Assembly (NCBI GenBank): GCA_030835385.1
Contig: JAURPI010000042.1
Span: forward strand, 186,001-250,000
Length of the DNA stretch: 64,000 nucleotides
Origin: Alphaproteobacteria bacterium
GTDB taxonomy: Bacteria; Pseudomonadota; Alphaproteobacteria; Rhodospirillales; Rhodospirillaceae
Direction: 5' to 3'
In this document: positions 47,940 to 55,636 of the stretch, one piece after another
Layout of the letters: each line of letters starts with the position of its first letter
Numbering within the stretch: the stretch's first letter is position 1
The notes under the pieces: generated by a model
What the model was told of the DNA's origin: nothing
The model's input: the letters and a program-made list of their open reading frames with translations, nothing else
The model's database searches: none
Program-made: the position numbers and the translations under genes

Positions 47940-48695
47940 ATGCCTTCGGAACCAAAAGCTGCCCTCATCGTCATTGGCAATGAAATTCTGTCGGGGCGCA
48001 CACAAGACGCCAATATTCAATTTTTGGCGACCAGTTTAGGCAAACTCGGTATCCCGCTGTGCGAGGTCAGAGTCATTCCGGATATCGAAGATGAAATCGT
48101 GGACGCTGTTAATACGCTGCGATCAATACACTCCTATGTCTTCACGACAGGCGGAATTGGGCCAACACATGACGATATTACTGCTGCAGCTGTCGCAAAG
48201 GCTTTTGGTGTGCCATTAGAACGGCACCAGCCTTCCGTCGAAAAAATGAAGAAATTCTATAGTGCCCGGCTCAACGAAGCGCGCCTTAAAATGGCCGACC
48301 TGCCTAAAGGCGCTGAGCCAATTGAAACACGGGCAACCTCAGCACCCGGCATTCAAATAGAAAATGTTTTTGTACTGGCAGGCGTTCCAAGTATTGCGCG
48401 CGCCATGTTTGACTCCGTCGCACCATCTTTGACCCGCGGCGCCCCTGTTTTGTCTCGATTTGTTGAAGCCCACCTCGGCGAAGGTGACATTGCTGATGCA
48501 TTGACGACGATTCAGAATGAACATCCGCATGTGGACTTGGGAAGCTATCCTTTCTTTCGGGGCAAGCGCATTGGGCTCAGTGTTGTAGCGAAGGGCACCG
48601 ACAAAAGTGACATCGATACTGTTATCGATAAGGTCGCGGCTGCAATTCGTGACCTGGGCCATGACCCCAGCGTTGATGTGCAACTCGACAATTGA
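47940..48695 (+). CDS. CinA-like molybdopterin-binding domain protein
   Basis: 251-residue protein with the MoaB/Mog-like fold found at the N-terminus of competence/damage-inducible protein CinA. ALIVIGNEILSGRTQDANIQ (about 8-27) and the GGIGPTHDDITAAAVAKAFG segment (about 77-96) are diagnostic. The C-terminal nicotinamide-nucleotide amidase domain of full CinA is absent, as in a short alphaproteobacterial form. The cytoplasmic role of the short form is not settled. It lies 49 bp downstream of mutT on the same strand. Confidence 0.88.
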   Translation: MPSEPKAALIVIGNEILSGRTQDANIQFLATSLGKLGIPLCEVRVIPDIEDEIVDAVNTLRSIHSYVFTTGGIGPTHDDITAAAVAKAFGVPLERHQPSVEKMKKFYSARLNEARLKMADLPKGAEPIETRATSAPGIQIENVFVLAGVPSIARAMFDSVAPSLTRGAPVLSRFVEAHLGEGDIADALTTIQNEHPHVDLGSYPFFRGKRIGLSVVAKGTDKSDIDTVIDKVAAAIRDLGHDPSVDVQLDN

Positions 48696-48774
48696 GCTCA
48701 ACCCACTGATGTTGTTCTAGTCGACGGTCATCTCTACGATATTTTCGGCAAAAATCAGCTACAGGTGTCTGTCA

Positions 48775-49430
48775 ATTAAGCATTTCGTCAGAGCAAGTTT
48801 GTTAGTTCTCGCATTCAGTTTGTCCGCACCCGCCTTCGCGAGCGTGTGGTGTTTGGCGGTTCTGGTCGCCTCAGCGCCGAAGTGGTTCAAGACTTAATTG
48901 CCGCTGGAGAAGACATGATTGTCTTTGTAAGGGCGACGTCAGACCGTGGTCGACTGGAAGATCTCGATGTGGACTATGTTGTGGGCGATCTTCTCGACGC
49001 TGTTATCAACACTGTTGCTCGCCGCCCCGGAGAAACCACGCCATATGTCATTGGAGAACAGAATATTGCCGCAGCCATAGAGGAAATGGACCTCACCCGC
49101 ATGATTCTGTTTAGCGCAACAGGCGCAGGCAATAGCAAGTCAACCATCCCACCACCATTCTATGAAGAATTCGAGAAAACCTATACCGATCGTGGGTTAA
49201 TGGAAAAGATCGTAAAGGATGGCGGCACTCCCTATACATTTATCCGGCTAGGAGCCGTGCATGACAAACCTGAGACCGGAACGGGGCGAATGGTTGAAGA
49301 GCCGATTCTTGGACCTATAACCCGCGCCGACGCTGCTCGGCTGGCTGTAGACTGTTTGCGCGCAACCCGGTGCTTAAACAAGATTTTCCACGCCACCGAT
49401 GACAGTTTGCCTCTATTACCTGAAGAGTAA
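48775..49430 (+). pseudogene. Decayed exported NAD(P)-binding (SDR-like) gene
   Basis: The Rossmann-type body is open from GTG 48846 to 49430 (VVFGGSGRLSAEVVQDLIAA, FVRATSDRGRLEDLDVDYVV, TRMILFSATGAGNSKSTIPP). Directly upstream, in another frame, lies an excellent Sec signal peptide (KHFVRASLLVLAFSLSAPAF, AS) at 48778-48843. Removing a 2-bp TG from GTGTGGTG at 48844-48851 would join the two frames into one exported protein. The expected start codon position holds ATT (48775-48777) instead of ATG. The body also seems to lack about 15 residues between LLDA and VINTVARR compared with relatives as I know them. Expression of only the body from GTG is possible but lacks a ribosome site. Confidence 0.7.
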
Positions 49431-49485
49431 TCGAAGAATTGGCGTTGCGATCTGAGCGCTCAACCGCTACCTAGACTAACGCAAA

Positions 49486-49572
49486 GCCCGCCTGGCGGAA
49501 TTGGTAGACGCAACGGACTTAAAATCCGTTGTCCGAAAGGGCGTGCCGGTTCGAGTCCGGCGGCGGGCACCA
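49486..49572 (+). tRNA. tRNA-Leu (anticodon UAA)
   Basis: 87-nt gene with encoded CCA end. Acceptor stem GCCCGCC/GGCGGGC, D arm GCGGAATTGGTAGACGC, anticodon stem ACGGA/TCCGT with loop CTTAAAA (anticodon TAA at 49520-49522), long class II variable arm TGTCCGAAAGGGCGT, T arm GCCGGTTCGAGTCCGGC. All stems pair. It reads UUA and UUG Leu codons. Confidence 0.97.
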
Positions 49573-49601
49573 CTCTCTCAACCGAGATCGCGTGTGACAC
49601 C

Positions 49602-50543
49602 ATGAGCCTGCCCAATGGCATTCCAACGGTTGATGCGCTCAAACTCGGTAGTGATTTGCCCGGTTTCAGCGCTGCCCTTGGGCAAGCGTGGACGGATACT
49701 GGCTTTGTTGCGGTAACCAATCACGGCATAGAAACTACTGTGATAGATGGCTGCATTAACGCCGCGCGAGATTTCTTCGGCCAGCCAGATGCCGTCAAAA
49801 TGAAATACTTTATAGACGGAGGAGGTGGACAACGCGGCTACACCCCCTTCGGCATAGAGACTGCGAAAGGCTCTCAGACTCCAGACCAAAAAGAATTTTG
49901 GCATGTCGGTCGCCACGCACCCGGTAGCCCGCTTTTACCCGAGACCTTGCCAGACAATATTTGGCCCAAGGAGTGCCTTACATTCAAGACAGCATGCCAA
50001 AACTTCTACGACGCTATGGACAACTTTGGCCGGCGCCTTTTGGCCGCTGTAGCCGTCTATCTCGACCAGGCACCCGACTACTTTGAGCCCCGTGTCGCAA
50101 ACGGCAACAGCATTTTGCGACTACTGCACTACCCCCCCTCAGACACCAACGTTGGTGGAGAGCGGGCCGCACCCCACGAAGACATCAACGTGATTACACT
50201 TTTGGTTGGCGCAGATCATGCCGGCCTTGAGGTTCTAAGGCGCGATGGCAAATGGATTCCGGTACACACGGAACCAGATACAATTGTGTGCAACGTAGGC
50301 GATATGTTGCAGCGCTTGACCAACCATGTTTTGCTAAGCACCACGCACCGCGTCGTCAGGGAAATGAGCGACGAACCCGGACGGTCTCGATATTCCGCGC
50401 CGTTTTTTCTCCACTTTGCGCCGGACGTGGAGATTGAGACGCTGCCAAACTGCGTGACAGACAAAAACCCGAATCGCTATCCAGATACGATTACGGCGCA
50501 AGCGTTTCTTGCGCAACGGTTGGCAGAGATTGGACTCACGTAG
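49602..50543 (+). CDS. 2-oxoglutarate/Fe(II) oxygenase (isopenicillin-N-synthase type)
   Basis: 313-residue non-haem iron dioxygenase. It begins IPTVDALKLGSDLPGFSAAL and has the DIOX_N-type DTGFVAVTNHGIE segment (about 33-45). The iron ligands are His and Asp in APHEDINVITLLV (about 190) and a distal His in LLSTTHRVV (about 245), with the 2-oxoglutarate Arg in RSRYSAPFF (about 262). It is the soluble IPNS/2OG family common in proteobacteria with unknown small-molecule substrates. It begins 30 bp after the tRNA-Leu gene and probably shares its transcription. Confidence 0.9.
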   Translation: MSLPNGIPTVDALKLGSDLPGFSAALGQAWTDTGFVAVTNHGIETTVIDGCINAARDFFGQPDAVKMKYFIDGGGGQRGYTPFGIETAKGSQTPDQKEFWHVGRHAPGSPLLPETLPDNIWPKECLTFKTACQNFYDAMDNFGRRLLAAVAVYLDQAPDYFEPRVANGNSILRLLHYPPSDTNVGGERAAPHEDINVITLLVGADHAGLEVLRRDGKWIPVHTEPDTIVCNVGDMLQRLTNHVLLSTTHRVVREMSDEPGRSRYSAPFFLHFAPDVEIETLPNCVTDKNPNRYPDTITAQAFLAQRLAEIGLT

Positions 50544-50567
50544 TCGATCAACCGCTCACTACGTTTG

Positions 50568-51323
50568 TTATTCAAACACTGCCGGAACTGAGCCAAAAAC
50601 ATAATCGTTTGTTTTCTCTGGGCTTGGGTATGATGATTTTGAATGGGCAAGACCTAAATCCAGAAACATCTCGCACAGTTTGAAAGCAACGACACCGGGA
50701 TTGATCACCGGCACAGGCATCCGGTCATACAAATAGGCGTGGCTTTGATGCATAGTCGTGGATCCAAGTATCAAAACATCAGCCCCATCTTCTTTGATGG
50801 CCGCATGACCTGCGGCCTCTAGCTTTTCAAAAACGATGTCTTCTTTGCCGACAAGAAACTCTTACGTATCGGGGCGCACACCAATCGCTCGAACAGACTC
50901 TCACCGGTGTTCTAGCCCTTCCTCTTTAAGGGTCTTCTAATACATATGCGCCCACTCGTCCCACATAGTGAGCACACTGAATGTTTTTCCCAGCATACAG
51001 GCCGTCAGAAATGAGTTGTGGCACGGACCAAAAACGGGAATCGATAAGCGGGAGCGCAGACCTTTTAGGCCGCTGTCGGACATCGAATTAATACAAACGG
51101 CTGAGAAACCTTCTTCTTCGGCCTTGGCCCCGGCTGCCATGACGAATGCGTCAGACAACACAGCGTCCTAATAACTATCCGGTATGTTGGCGCCGTTGTG
51201 AGTACCGACCCACTCGTATTCGATATCCGGCCGAGATAAGTCGGGTGGCATTTGCTGTTTAAAAAGTTCGATCGCCTCGGGCGGCATAGGCATAGGGAGG
51301 ATCATCTTTATACGCTTGGTCAT
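50568..51323 (-). pseudogene. Asp/Glu racemase-family gene with four in-frame stops
   Basis: 252 codons in a single frame, with a good ribosome site (AAGGAGAGG) before the ATG at 51323. In-frame stops are TAG 51170-51168, TAG 50939-50937, TGA 50903-50901 and TAA 50864-50862. Between them the sequence is well-kept family sequence of the hydantoin/Asp-Glu racemase type: MAAGAKAEEEGFSAVCINSM, SRLSIPVFGPCHNSFLTACM, LGKTFSVLTMWDEW, ADVLILGSTTMHQSHAYLYD and VINPGVVAFKLCEMFLDLGL. The first catalytic Cys is retained in VCINS. It is the last member of the ridA-ridA-rraA group, 29 bp after rraA. Confidence 0.88.
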
Positions 51324-51352
51324 CTAACCTCTCCTTTGCGCGATCTCTAGAA

Positions 51353-52063
51353 TTACCGAATGGTAATATTGTCCATTTGCTCCAGCTTAGCTTCAGCGCC
51401 AGAGCGTTTGTAGTAAGGGTCATCGACGGGATCACGGGCGGGAAGGTTGCCATCGCGTGGCCGTCTCGCACCTTCCCGTTCATTGCCGCGACCCTCGACT
51501 AAAGAAATGACCTCTTCAGCGTGAGCCTTTGGCACCACCACGACGCCGTCTTCATCGCCGAGAACAAGGTCGCCTGGATTGACGATAACGCCGCCGCATA
51601 TGGCCGGCGTATTGATCCAGCCGGGATACTCCATACCTCGAGAGAGAGATACGGTGCCACGACAGAAAACAGGGATCGCTTCTCGTTTGCGAATGACTTC
51701 CCCGGTTAAAACATACCCGTCCGCAACAATGCCTGCAGCCCCCATTTCCTTTAGACCGTTGGCCATGCTGGCTCCAAGGCATGCAGCGCTCGCCTGTCCG
51801 CCAGCATCGATAACAACCACATCTCCCGGCTTGACGTACTTTCCGACCAATTGGGCCATATAGACATCGTCCGTCTGCTCTGGGCGGACAGTTACAGCAG
51901 GACCGCAGATGCGCCACTCACGCTCTAGAGGCTTAATTCCCACGTCCATAACGTACCGCGGGCCCACACGACAGCCGACTATACAAAAATATAAATCAAG
52001 CGCACGCTCAATAAGGGCTGGGTCGGGGCGTTCAAAATCTGTGACGATTTCATACAAAGACAT
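51353..52063 (-). CDS. RraA-family protein (aldolase/demethylmenaquinone methyltransferase-like)
   Basis: 236-residue protein of the RraA/HMG-aldolase superfamily. Recognisable segments are GVKP-type start DVGIKPLEREWRICGPAVTV (about 40-59), VKPGDVVVIDAGGQASAACL (about 76-95), the Gly-rich AAGIVADGYVLTGEVIRKRE (about 112-131) and NPGDLVLGDEDGVVVVPKAH (about 165-184). The RxxxD motif used by metal-dependent aldolases of this family seems replaced here by DGYVLTGE, so activity may differ from HMG/CHA aldolase. It is translated after two RidA genes and before the racemase pseudogene. Confidence 0.82.
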   Translation of the reverse strand: MSLYEIVTDFERPDPALIERALDLYFCIVGCRVGPRYVMDVGIKPLEREWRICGPAVTVRPEQTDDVYMAQLVGKYVKPGDVVVIDAGGQASAACLGASMANGLKEMGAAGIVADGYVLTGEVIRKREAIPVFCRGTVSLSRGMEYPGWINTPAICGGVIVNPGDLVLGDEDGVVVVPKAHAEEVISLVEGRGNEREGARRPRDGNLPARDPVDDPYYKRSGAEAKLEQMDNITIR

Positions 52064-52076
52064 ATAAAAAGGCCTC

Positions 52077-52478
52077 TCAATCCAGAACGGCGGTGGCGTG
52101 TGTTTCTAACATTGCGCCAGGAAGATAGAGGCTGGCAACACCTACACCGGTTGCTGCTGGCATCGCGGCTCCCGCATCTTTGTAAATTTTCTCGCGGACC
52201 CATGACGCCTCGCTGAGGGCGGGCGAGTTCGTGGTGAAATTGATTTCGCTGACCACGTGACGAAGATCCGCATCGCATTTCGCCAACACAAATTGGAGTC
52301 GTTCATAGATGCACCGTATCTGCGCCTCCATGTCGTTTTCACCGACCAAGTTGAAATCGTCATCCGCCGCCAATAGGCCAGACAAATAAATCGTCTTCTC
52401 GGCTTTGACCGCATAGCTTAGTCCAAAGCGTTCCTCCAAATTTGGAAATACTGGGATCACATTATCATGTCGCGCCAT
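52077..52478 (-). CDS. RidA-family protein, copy 2
   Basis: 133-residue RidA/YjgF/UK114 enamine-imine deaminase family protein. The family core is TIYLSGLLAADDDFNLVGEN, RCIYERLQFVLAKCDADLRH, VVSEINFTTN and LYLPGAMLETHATAVLD. The usual catalytic Arg of true RidA (in IP.R) appears to be absent: the corresponding segment reads ASLYLPGAMLE, so imine deamination may be lost. It is a clear tandem paralogue of the gene at 52538-52945, and 13 bp upstream of rraA. Confidence 0.88.
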   Translation of the reverse strand: MARHDNVIPVFPNLEERFGLSYAVKAEKTIYLSGLLAADDDFNLVGENDMEAQIRCIYERLQFVLAKCDADLRHVVSEINFTTNSPALSEASWVREKIYKDAGAAMPAATGVGVASLYLPGAMLETHATAVLD

Positions 52479-52537
52479 AGGTATTCCCCCGAATAACTAG
52501 TAGGGCGAGTTGCGCCCACCAATGATTGACAGATGAT

Positions 52538-52945
52538 TTAGCCTGACAGTTCCGCTGTCGCCTGAATCTCTAACATCGCCCCCGGCAAGTACAGAGCAGA
52601 TACCTGAACCGCAGTCGCCACCGGCGGAGCCGCGCCGGCCGCCTTGTAAATTTCGTCTCTTACGCCAGACGCGGCTGCCAAGGCCTGCATGTCCGTTGTG
52701 AAGCTGGTCTCGCTGACCACATTCACCAACGTGCAATCTGCTTTCGCGAGCACCGCTGACATGCGCTCATAGATACGCCGGATTTGTGCGGCCATGTCGC
52801 CCTCACCAAAAACCTTAAAGTTGTCGTCTGCAGATAATATTCCAGCCATGTGAAGGGTCGGTCCGCTTGACCGGATTAGATAACTCATCCCAAATTTTTG
52901 CTCGAGTTCAGAATTGACTGATATAATGTTGTCAGCATGCGCCAT
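52538..52945 (-). CDS. RidA-family protein, copy 1
   Basis: 135-residue RidA/YjgF family protein, first gene of the ridA-ridA-rraA-racemase group. It aligns over its whole length with the next gene: AHADNIISVNSELEQKFGMS, LHMAGILSADDNFKVFGEGD, RRIYERMSAVLAKADCTLVN, VVSETSFTTD and ALYLPGAMLEIQATAELSG. As in copy 2 the region of the catalytic Arg has LPGAMLE. GAGGGATC lies upstream of the ATG at 52945. The two copies share the same spacing and orientation, so they arose by local duplication. Confidence 0.88.
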   Translation of the reverse strand: MAHADNIISVNSELEQKFGMSYLIRSSGPTLHMAGILSADDNFKVFGEGDMAAQIRRIYERMSAVLAKADCTLVNVVSETSFTTDMQALAAASGVRDEIYKAAGAAPPVATAVQVSALYLPGAMLEIQATAELSG

Positions 52946-53002
52946 GAAGAAGATCCCTCACCAGAATGCGTGTAGACCAACAGCGTCGCAAGATCATCGC
53001 CC

Positions 53003-53034
53003 AAAGAAAAGCCCCCGCAGCGAACTACGGGGGC
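53003..53034 (-). terminator. Terminator of hsp20
   Basis: Minus-strand arms GCCCCCG (53034-53028) and CGGGGGC (53017-53011) around a 10-nt loop, followed by TTTTCTTT. It lies about 45 bp after the hsp20 stop and upstream of the ridA pair, so the two units are transcriptionally separate. Confidence 0.85.
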
Positions 53035-53079
53035 ACACAATTGTATCTGGGAGTGTCTTAAGAGATGAACGAGCTGCCG

Positions 53080-53547
53080 TTACGCAGCTTTTTGCTTTGC
53101 ACTGCCCTCAATTTGTTTTGATACGGGGGTGTTGCTAATTGAGATCACCCGAGGTTTCAATGATTCTGGAACCTCACGCTTGAGGTCGACATGCAGCAGG
53201 CCGTTTTCCATAGTCGCGTTCGTCACCTTTATATGATCAGCGAGCTGGAAGCGGCGCTCAAAGGAGCGGCCGGCGATGCCACGATGGAGATAAGCGACAC
53301 CCTCGCTATCCTGCTCAATTTTTCCACTCACGGTCAGGGTGTTGTTTTCTACAACAACATCAATGTCGTCTTGGCTAAACCCAGCGACAGCAAAGGTGAT
53401 ACGGTAATCATCGTCTGAACCTTTAGCAATATTGTAGGGGGGATAAGCCTGCAAACTGTCTTGTCGAGTGGCGGCATCCAAAACGCGGGTCAGGTTGTCA
53501 AAGCCAACCGACGCACGAAACAAGGGGGCAAGATCTAAAGTACGCAT
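53080..53547 (-). CDS. Small heat-shock protein Hsp20 (IbpA-like)
   Basis: 155-residue alpha-crystallin-type chaperone that holds unfolding proteins. The N-terminal FRASVGFDNLTRVLDAATRQ is class-A proteobacterial Hsp20/IbpA style. The crystallin domain (about 38-130) has YRITFAVAGFSQDDIDVVVE, YLHRGIAGRSFERRFQLADH and the C-terminal MENGLLHVDLKREVPESLKP. The usual C-terminal I-x-I motif is present as VISI. An AGGAGG ribosome site precedes the ATG at 53547. It has its own sigma32-type promoter (53665-53692) and terminator, and a leader hairpin around the ribosome site (53550-53571). Confidence 0.95.
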   Translation of the reverse strand: MRTLDLAPLFRASVGFDNLTRVLDAATRQDSLQAYPPYNIAKGSDDDYRITFAVAGFSQDDIDVVVENNTLTVSGKIEQDSEGVAYLHRGIAGRSFERRFQLADHIKVTNATMENGLLHVDLKREVPESLKPRVISISNTPVSKQIEGSAKQKAA

Positions 53548-53549
53548 AA

Positions 53550-53571
53550 GATATCCTCCTAAAGCGATATC
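53550..53571 (-). promoter_or_regulatory. Hairpin around the hsp20 ribosome site
   Basis: Self-complementary hexamers GATATC at 53571-53566 and 53555-53550 flank the AGGAGG site (53560-53555), leaving it in a short loop region. Such a stem could close at low temperature and open on heating, like RNA thermometers of small heat-shock genes. The stem is only 6 bp and does not match a named thermometer class in full. Confidence 0.4.
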
Positions 53572-53664
53572 AAGCGGCGTAGCACTGCGGCCGCAAAACG
53601 CACCGCAATGGTCACGCCTGGTTAAGTCAATCGCCAGATCCTAAAGCGGCATCCGACATCATTG

Positions 53665-53692
53665 AGATAGGGTGCAGAGAGAATCCTGCAAG
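53665..53692 (-). promoter_or_regulatory. sigma32-type promoter of hsp20
   Basis: Minus strand CTTG (53692-53689), 17-bp spacer, CCTATCT (53671-53665). This matches the alphaproteobacterial heat-shock consensus CTTG, 17-18 bp, CYTATNT. The transcription start would be near 53658, giving a leader of about 110 nt. Confidence 0.75.
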
Positions 53693-53712
53693 GGGGCTGA
53701 GTAAATTTTTTT

Positions 53713-53756
53713 CAGGTCTTTTTATGTAATAATATCAATTATTTACATAAGACCTG
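53713..53756. repeat. AT-rich inverted repeat
   Basis: CAGGTCTT(TTT)ATGTAA pairs with TTACATAAGACCTG around an AT-rich centre that continues to pair in part. No T tract follows on either strand, so it is not a simple terminator. It lies upstream of the hsp20 promoter and next to the end of the Ada-like pseudogene. Confidence 0.6.
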
Positions 53757-53757
53757 G

Positions 53758-54480
53758 TCATGGATTAAACCAACTGTTCGCCCGCTGCCTAATGAGCCAA
53801 CATCGCCCAGCGGCGCGGCGCTCCCAACGATAACGCTTAAAAAGACTCGTCGCGCGTAGAACGCGATGGCATGGCACAACATATCCGATGTGATTCGCGG
53901 CAACGGCTATTCCGACGGCTCGCGATGCTTTTTGTGTACAAACAGTTTTCGCGATCTGGCCATAACTGACGATCGAACCGGGCGGAATTCGCAAGAGCGC
54001 CGACCAGACTTGTAACTTCCAGGCTGTCCCTTTCAAGAGCACAGAAACCGGGCCCTTGGACGCGAATATTTGTTGAGAAAAGTTTGCTGCCGCTTAATGG
54101 TCTTGGACAAAGCGACTTAACGGCCAACGCTCTTTCGCATCTGACCGCAAGGCATCTAGGTCCTAATCGATAAACTCTAAGCCACATAGTCCACGATCAG
54201 ACACCAAGAAAAGAGCATCACCATAGGGCGTAGATGTAACCCCGTAACGAATGACGAGCTCAGCCCCTTGAGCTTTGTACTCACCGGGAGTCATCACCTC
54301 AGCTGACACCATTAAGTCATGCAGGCGCTAAGACCCCGACAAACCAGAATCATACTAAGCATCGAGAACACTGGCCGACTCCTCCAGACGCTGTACAGCG
54401 TGCCCAACTGTCACATAAGAGAGAAATCGCTTAGGACTAACCCCGGCCCACCGGGTAAACAAACGCAGCGCATGAAAGCA
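53758..54480 (-). pseudogene. Ada-like AraC/MGMT protein with four in-frame stops
   Basis: A 5'-truncated frame of 241 codons resembling fused AraC DNA-binding plus O6-methylguanine-DNA methyltransferase proteins. It keeps LFTRWAGVSPKRFLSYVTVG (AraC part), VMTPGEYKAQGAELVIRYGV (linker into the MGMT part), RIPPGSIVSYGQIAKT and the active-site IGYVVPCHRVLRATS with its Cys. Stops in the frame are TAG 54357-54355, TAG 54330-54328, TAG 54165-54163 and TAA 54096-54094; no frameshift is needed. The N-terminal helix-turn-helix half is missing: homology begins right after the terminator of the DUF1838 gene. Confidence 0.85.
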
Positions 54481-54513
54481 AGAGGGGCGACCCGAATCTT
54501 TCGGTCGCCCCTC
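54472..54513 (-). terminator. Terminator of the DUF1838 gene
   Basis: Minus-strand stem AGGGGCGACC (54512-54503) with GGTCGCCCCT (54492-54483), 10 bp, loop 10 nt, followed by a moderately T-rich CTTGCTTTC. It lies about 25 bp after the gene stop and overlaps the truncated 5' edge of the Ada-like pseudogene. Confidence 0.75.
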
Positions 54514-54535
54514 AGCGTCAAAATTTAGGTGCGCT

Positions 54536-55522
54536 TTAGACCCCGTCTTTAAAGGGCTGGGGCTCCATTTCACGCTCATACACTTCATAGCTAGAAACAT
54601 TTGGTTCCTGCCATTCAGTGGGAGCCGAGAAATAGTCTGGGAAGTTGGCTTCCGTATACTCCCGAATATGCTGCGGCAGACCTTCGACACCTTCCTGCAT
54701 GCGGCGCGTAACGGTCTTGTAAAACAGATGACCGGTTTGCATGCCCATCAGCATCCACGGCAGCCATGGAGAAATACGCTGCCAGGACCCAGACGCTTGA
54801 ACAGTTGTCTGCTTGGGGTCCATCAAATCAGAGAGGCGTGCATGGACTTGAATGGCTTCTAGAACTTGAGTGGTTTCACCATGCGACTCTCTGGGCCACT
54901 CTTCTGGTTGCAACACAGCACGGTGGGTGGTGTTAACACCAAAATCCACAATCGCGTTGTCACCCATGACCACCCAGGGGAACTTAAATGGATAGGTGAC
55001 CTTTGTTGGGCCGACACCAAACGAATAAGTTGGTGCCCACGTTGAATTCACAACATCGTTGTGGACCTGTACCACCTTGACGGTTTCATCAAGGAATGGG
55101 TTATGCCACTCATCCATGACTTCACCGGTTTTAAGGTCGGTGTAATACGCAACTTCTTTGTGAAGCTTTTTCCAGGAGTAGTCACCGACCTGGTAGGTGC
55201 GGGTCATGCCGAACCCCTCATAGCCAAAAAGTGGTTCAAGGCGCTTGTCTGGACCCACATAGGCCAAAACATCGCCTTTAAAATATCCACACGACTCGAC
55301 GCCATCTTTGGTGTCGGACATCAATTTACAAAATGCCAGAGTATTGTGCTCGGCACGCTCAGGATCAAAAGCGCCGTCGAAATCGAGAGCCGTATCAAAG
55401 CCGTTGGATTTAGCTTGCGTGGCTGAAGACGCAAGACCGGCCGCAGAAGCGGCTAATCCGAGGCCAGCGCCCAGTGCCTGGCGCCGACCGACGAGAAAGC
55501 GATCAATAGAAGAGACGATCAT
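54536..55522 (-). CDS. DUF1838-family exported protein
   Basis: 328-residue protein with a twin-arginine-type signal (FLVGRRQALGAGLGLAASAA, cleavage after about residue 37). The mature part resembles DUF1838: CGYFKGDVLAYVGPDKRLEP (about 78-97), FGYEGFGMTRTYQVGDYSW (about 100-118), WHNPFLDETVKVVQVHNDVV (about 139-158), and PFKFPWVVMGDNAIVDFGVN. The function of DUF1838 is unknown to me. It would fold in the cytoplasm and be exported. AAAGGACC lies upstream of the ATG at 55522. It has a terminator and is divergent from the GNAT-like gene. Confidence 0.85.
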   Translation of the reverse strand: MIVSSIDRFLVGRRQALGAGLGLAASAAGLASSATQAKSNGFDTALDFDGAFDPERAEHNTLAFCKLMSDTKDGVESCGYFKGDVLAYVGPDKRLEPLFGYEGFGMTRTYQVGDYSWKKLHKEVAYYTDLKTGEVMDEWHNPFLDETVKVVQVHNDVVNSTWAPTYSFGVGPTKVTYPFKFPWVVMGDNAIVDFGVNTTHRAVLQPEEWPRESHGETTQVLEAIQVHARLSDLMDPKQTTVQASGSWQRISPWLPWMLMGMQTGHLFYKTVTRRMQEGVEGLPQHIREYTEANFPDYFSAPTEWQEPNVSSYEVYEREMEPQPFKDGV

Positions 55523-55636
55523 GGATTGGTCCTTTTGTTGTGGATGGGAACCATACCCCTATTGTCACGCTTAAGGATGAACCGGCTATGTGTTGGTTCC
55601 GCGACATCCGCGCGATGGACAGTTACACTGTAGGGT

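Noticed and set aside
53713-53756. Terminator for the Ada-like gene or hsp20
   Set aside because: The stem is good, but no T tract follows on either strand; hsp20 has its own terminator at 53003-53034.
29248-54480. Reassigned stop codons (for example UAG or UAA read as Gln) as explanation for the three interrupted genes
   Set aside because: Intact genes in the same window end normally with TAA, TAG or TGA at the expected family lengths, so a general reassignment does not fit; read-through is left open as a finding.
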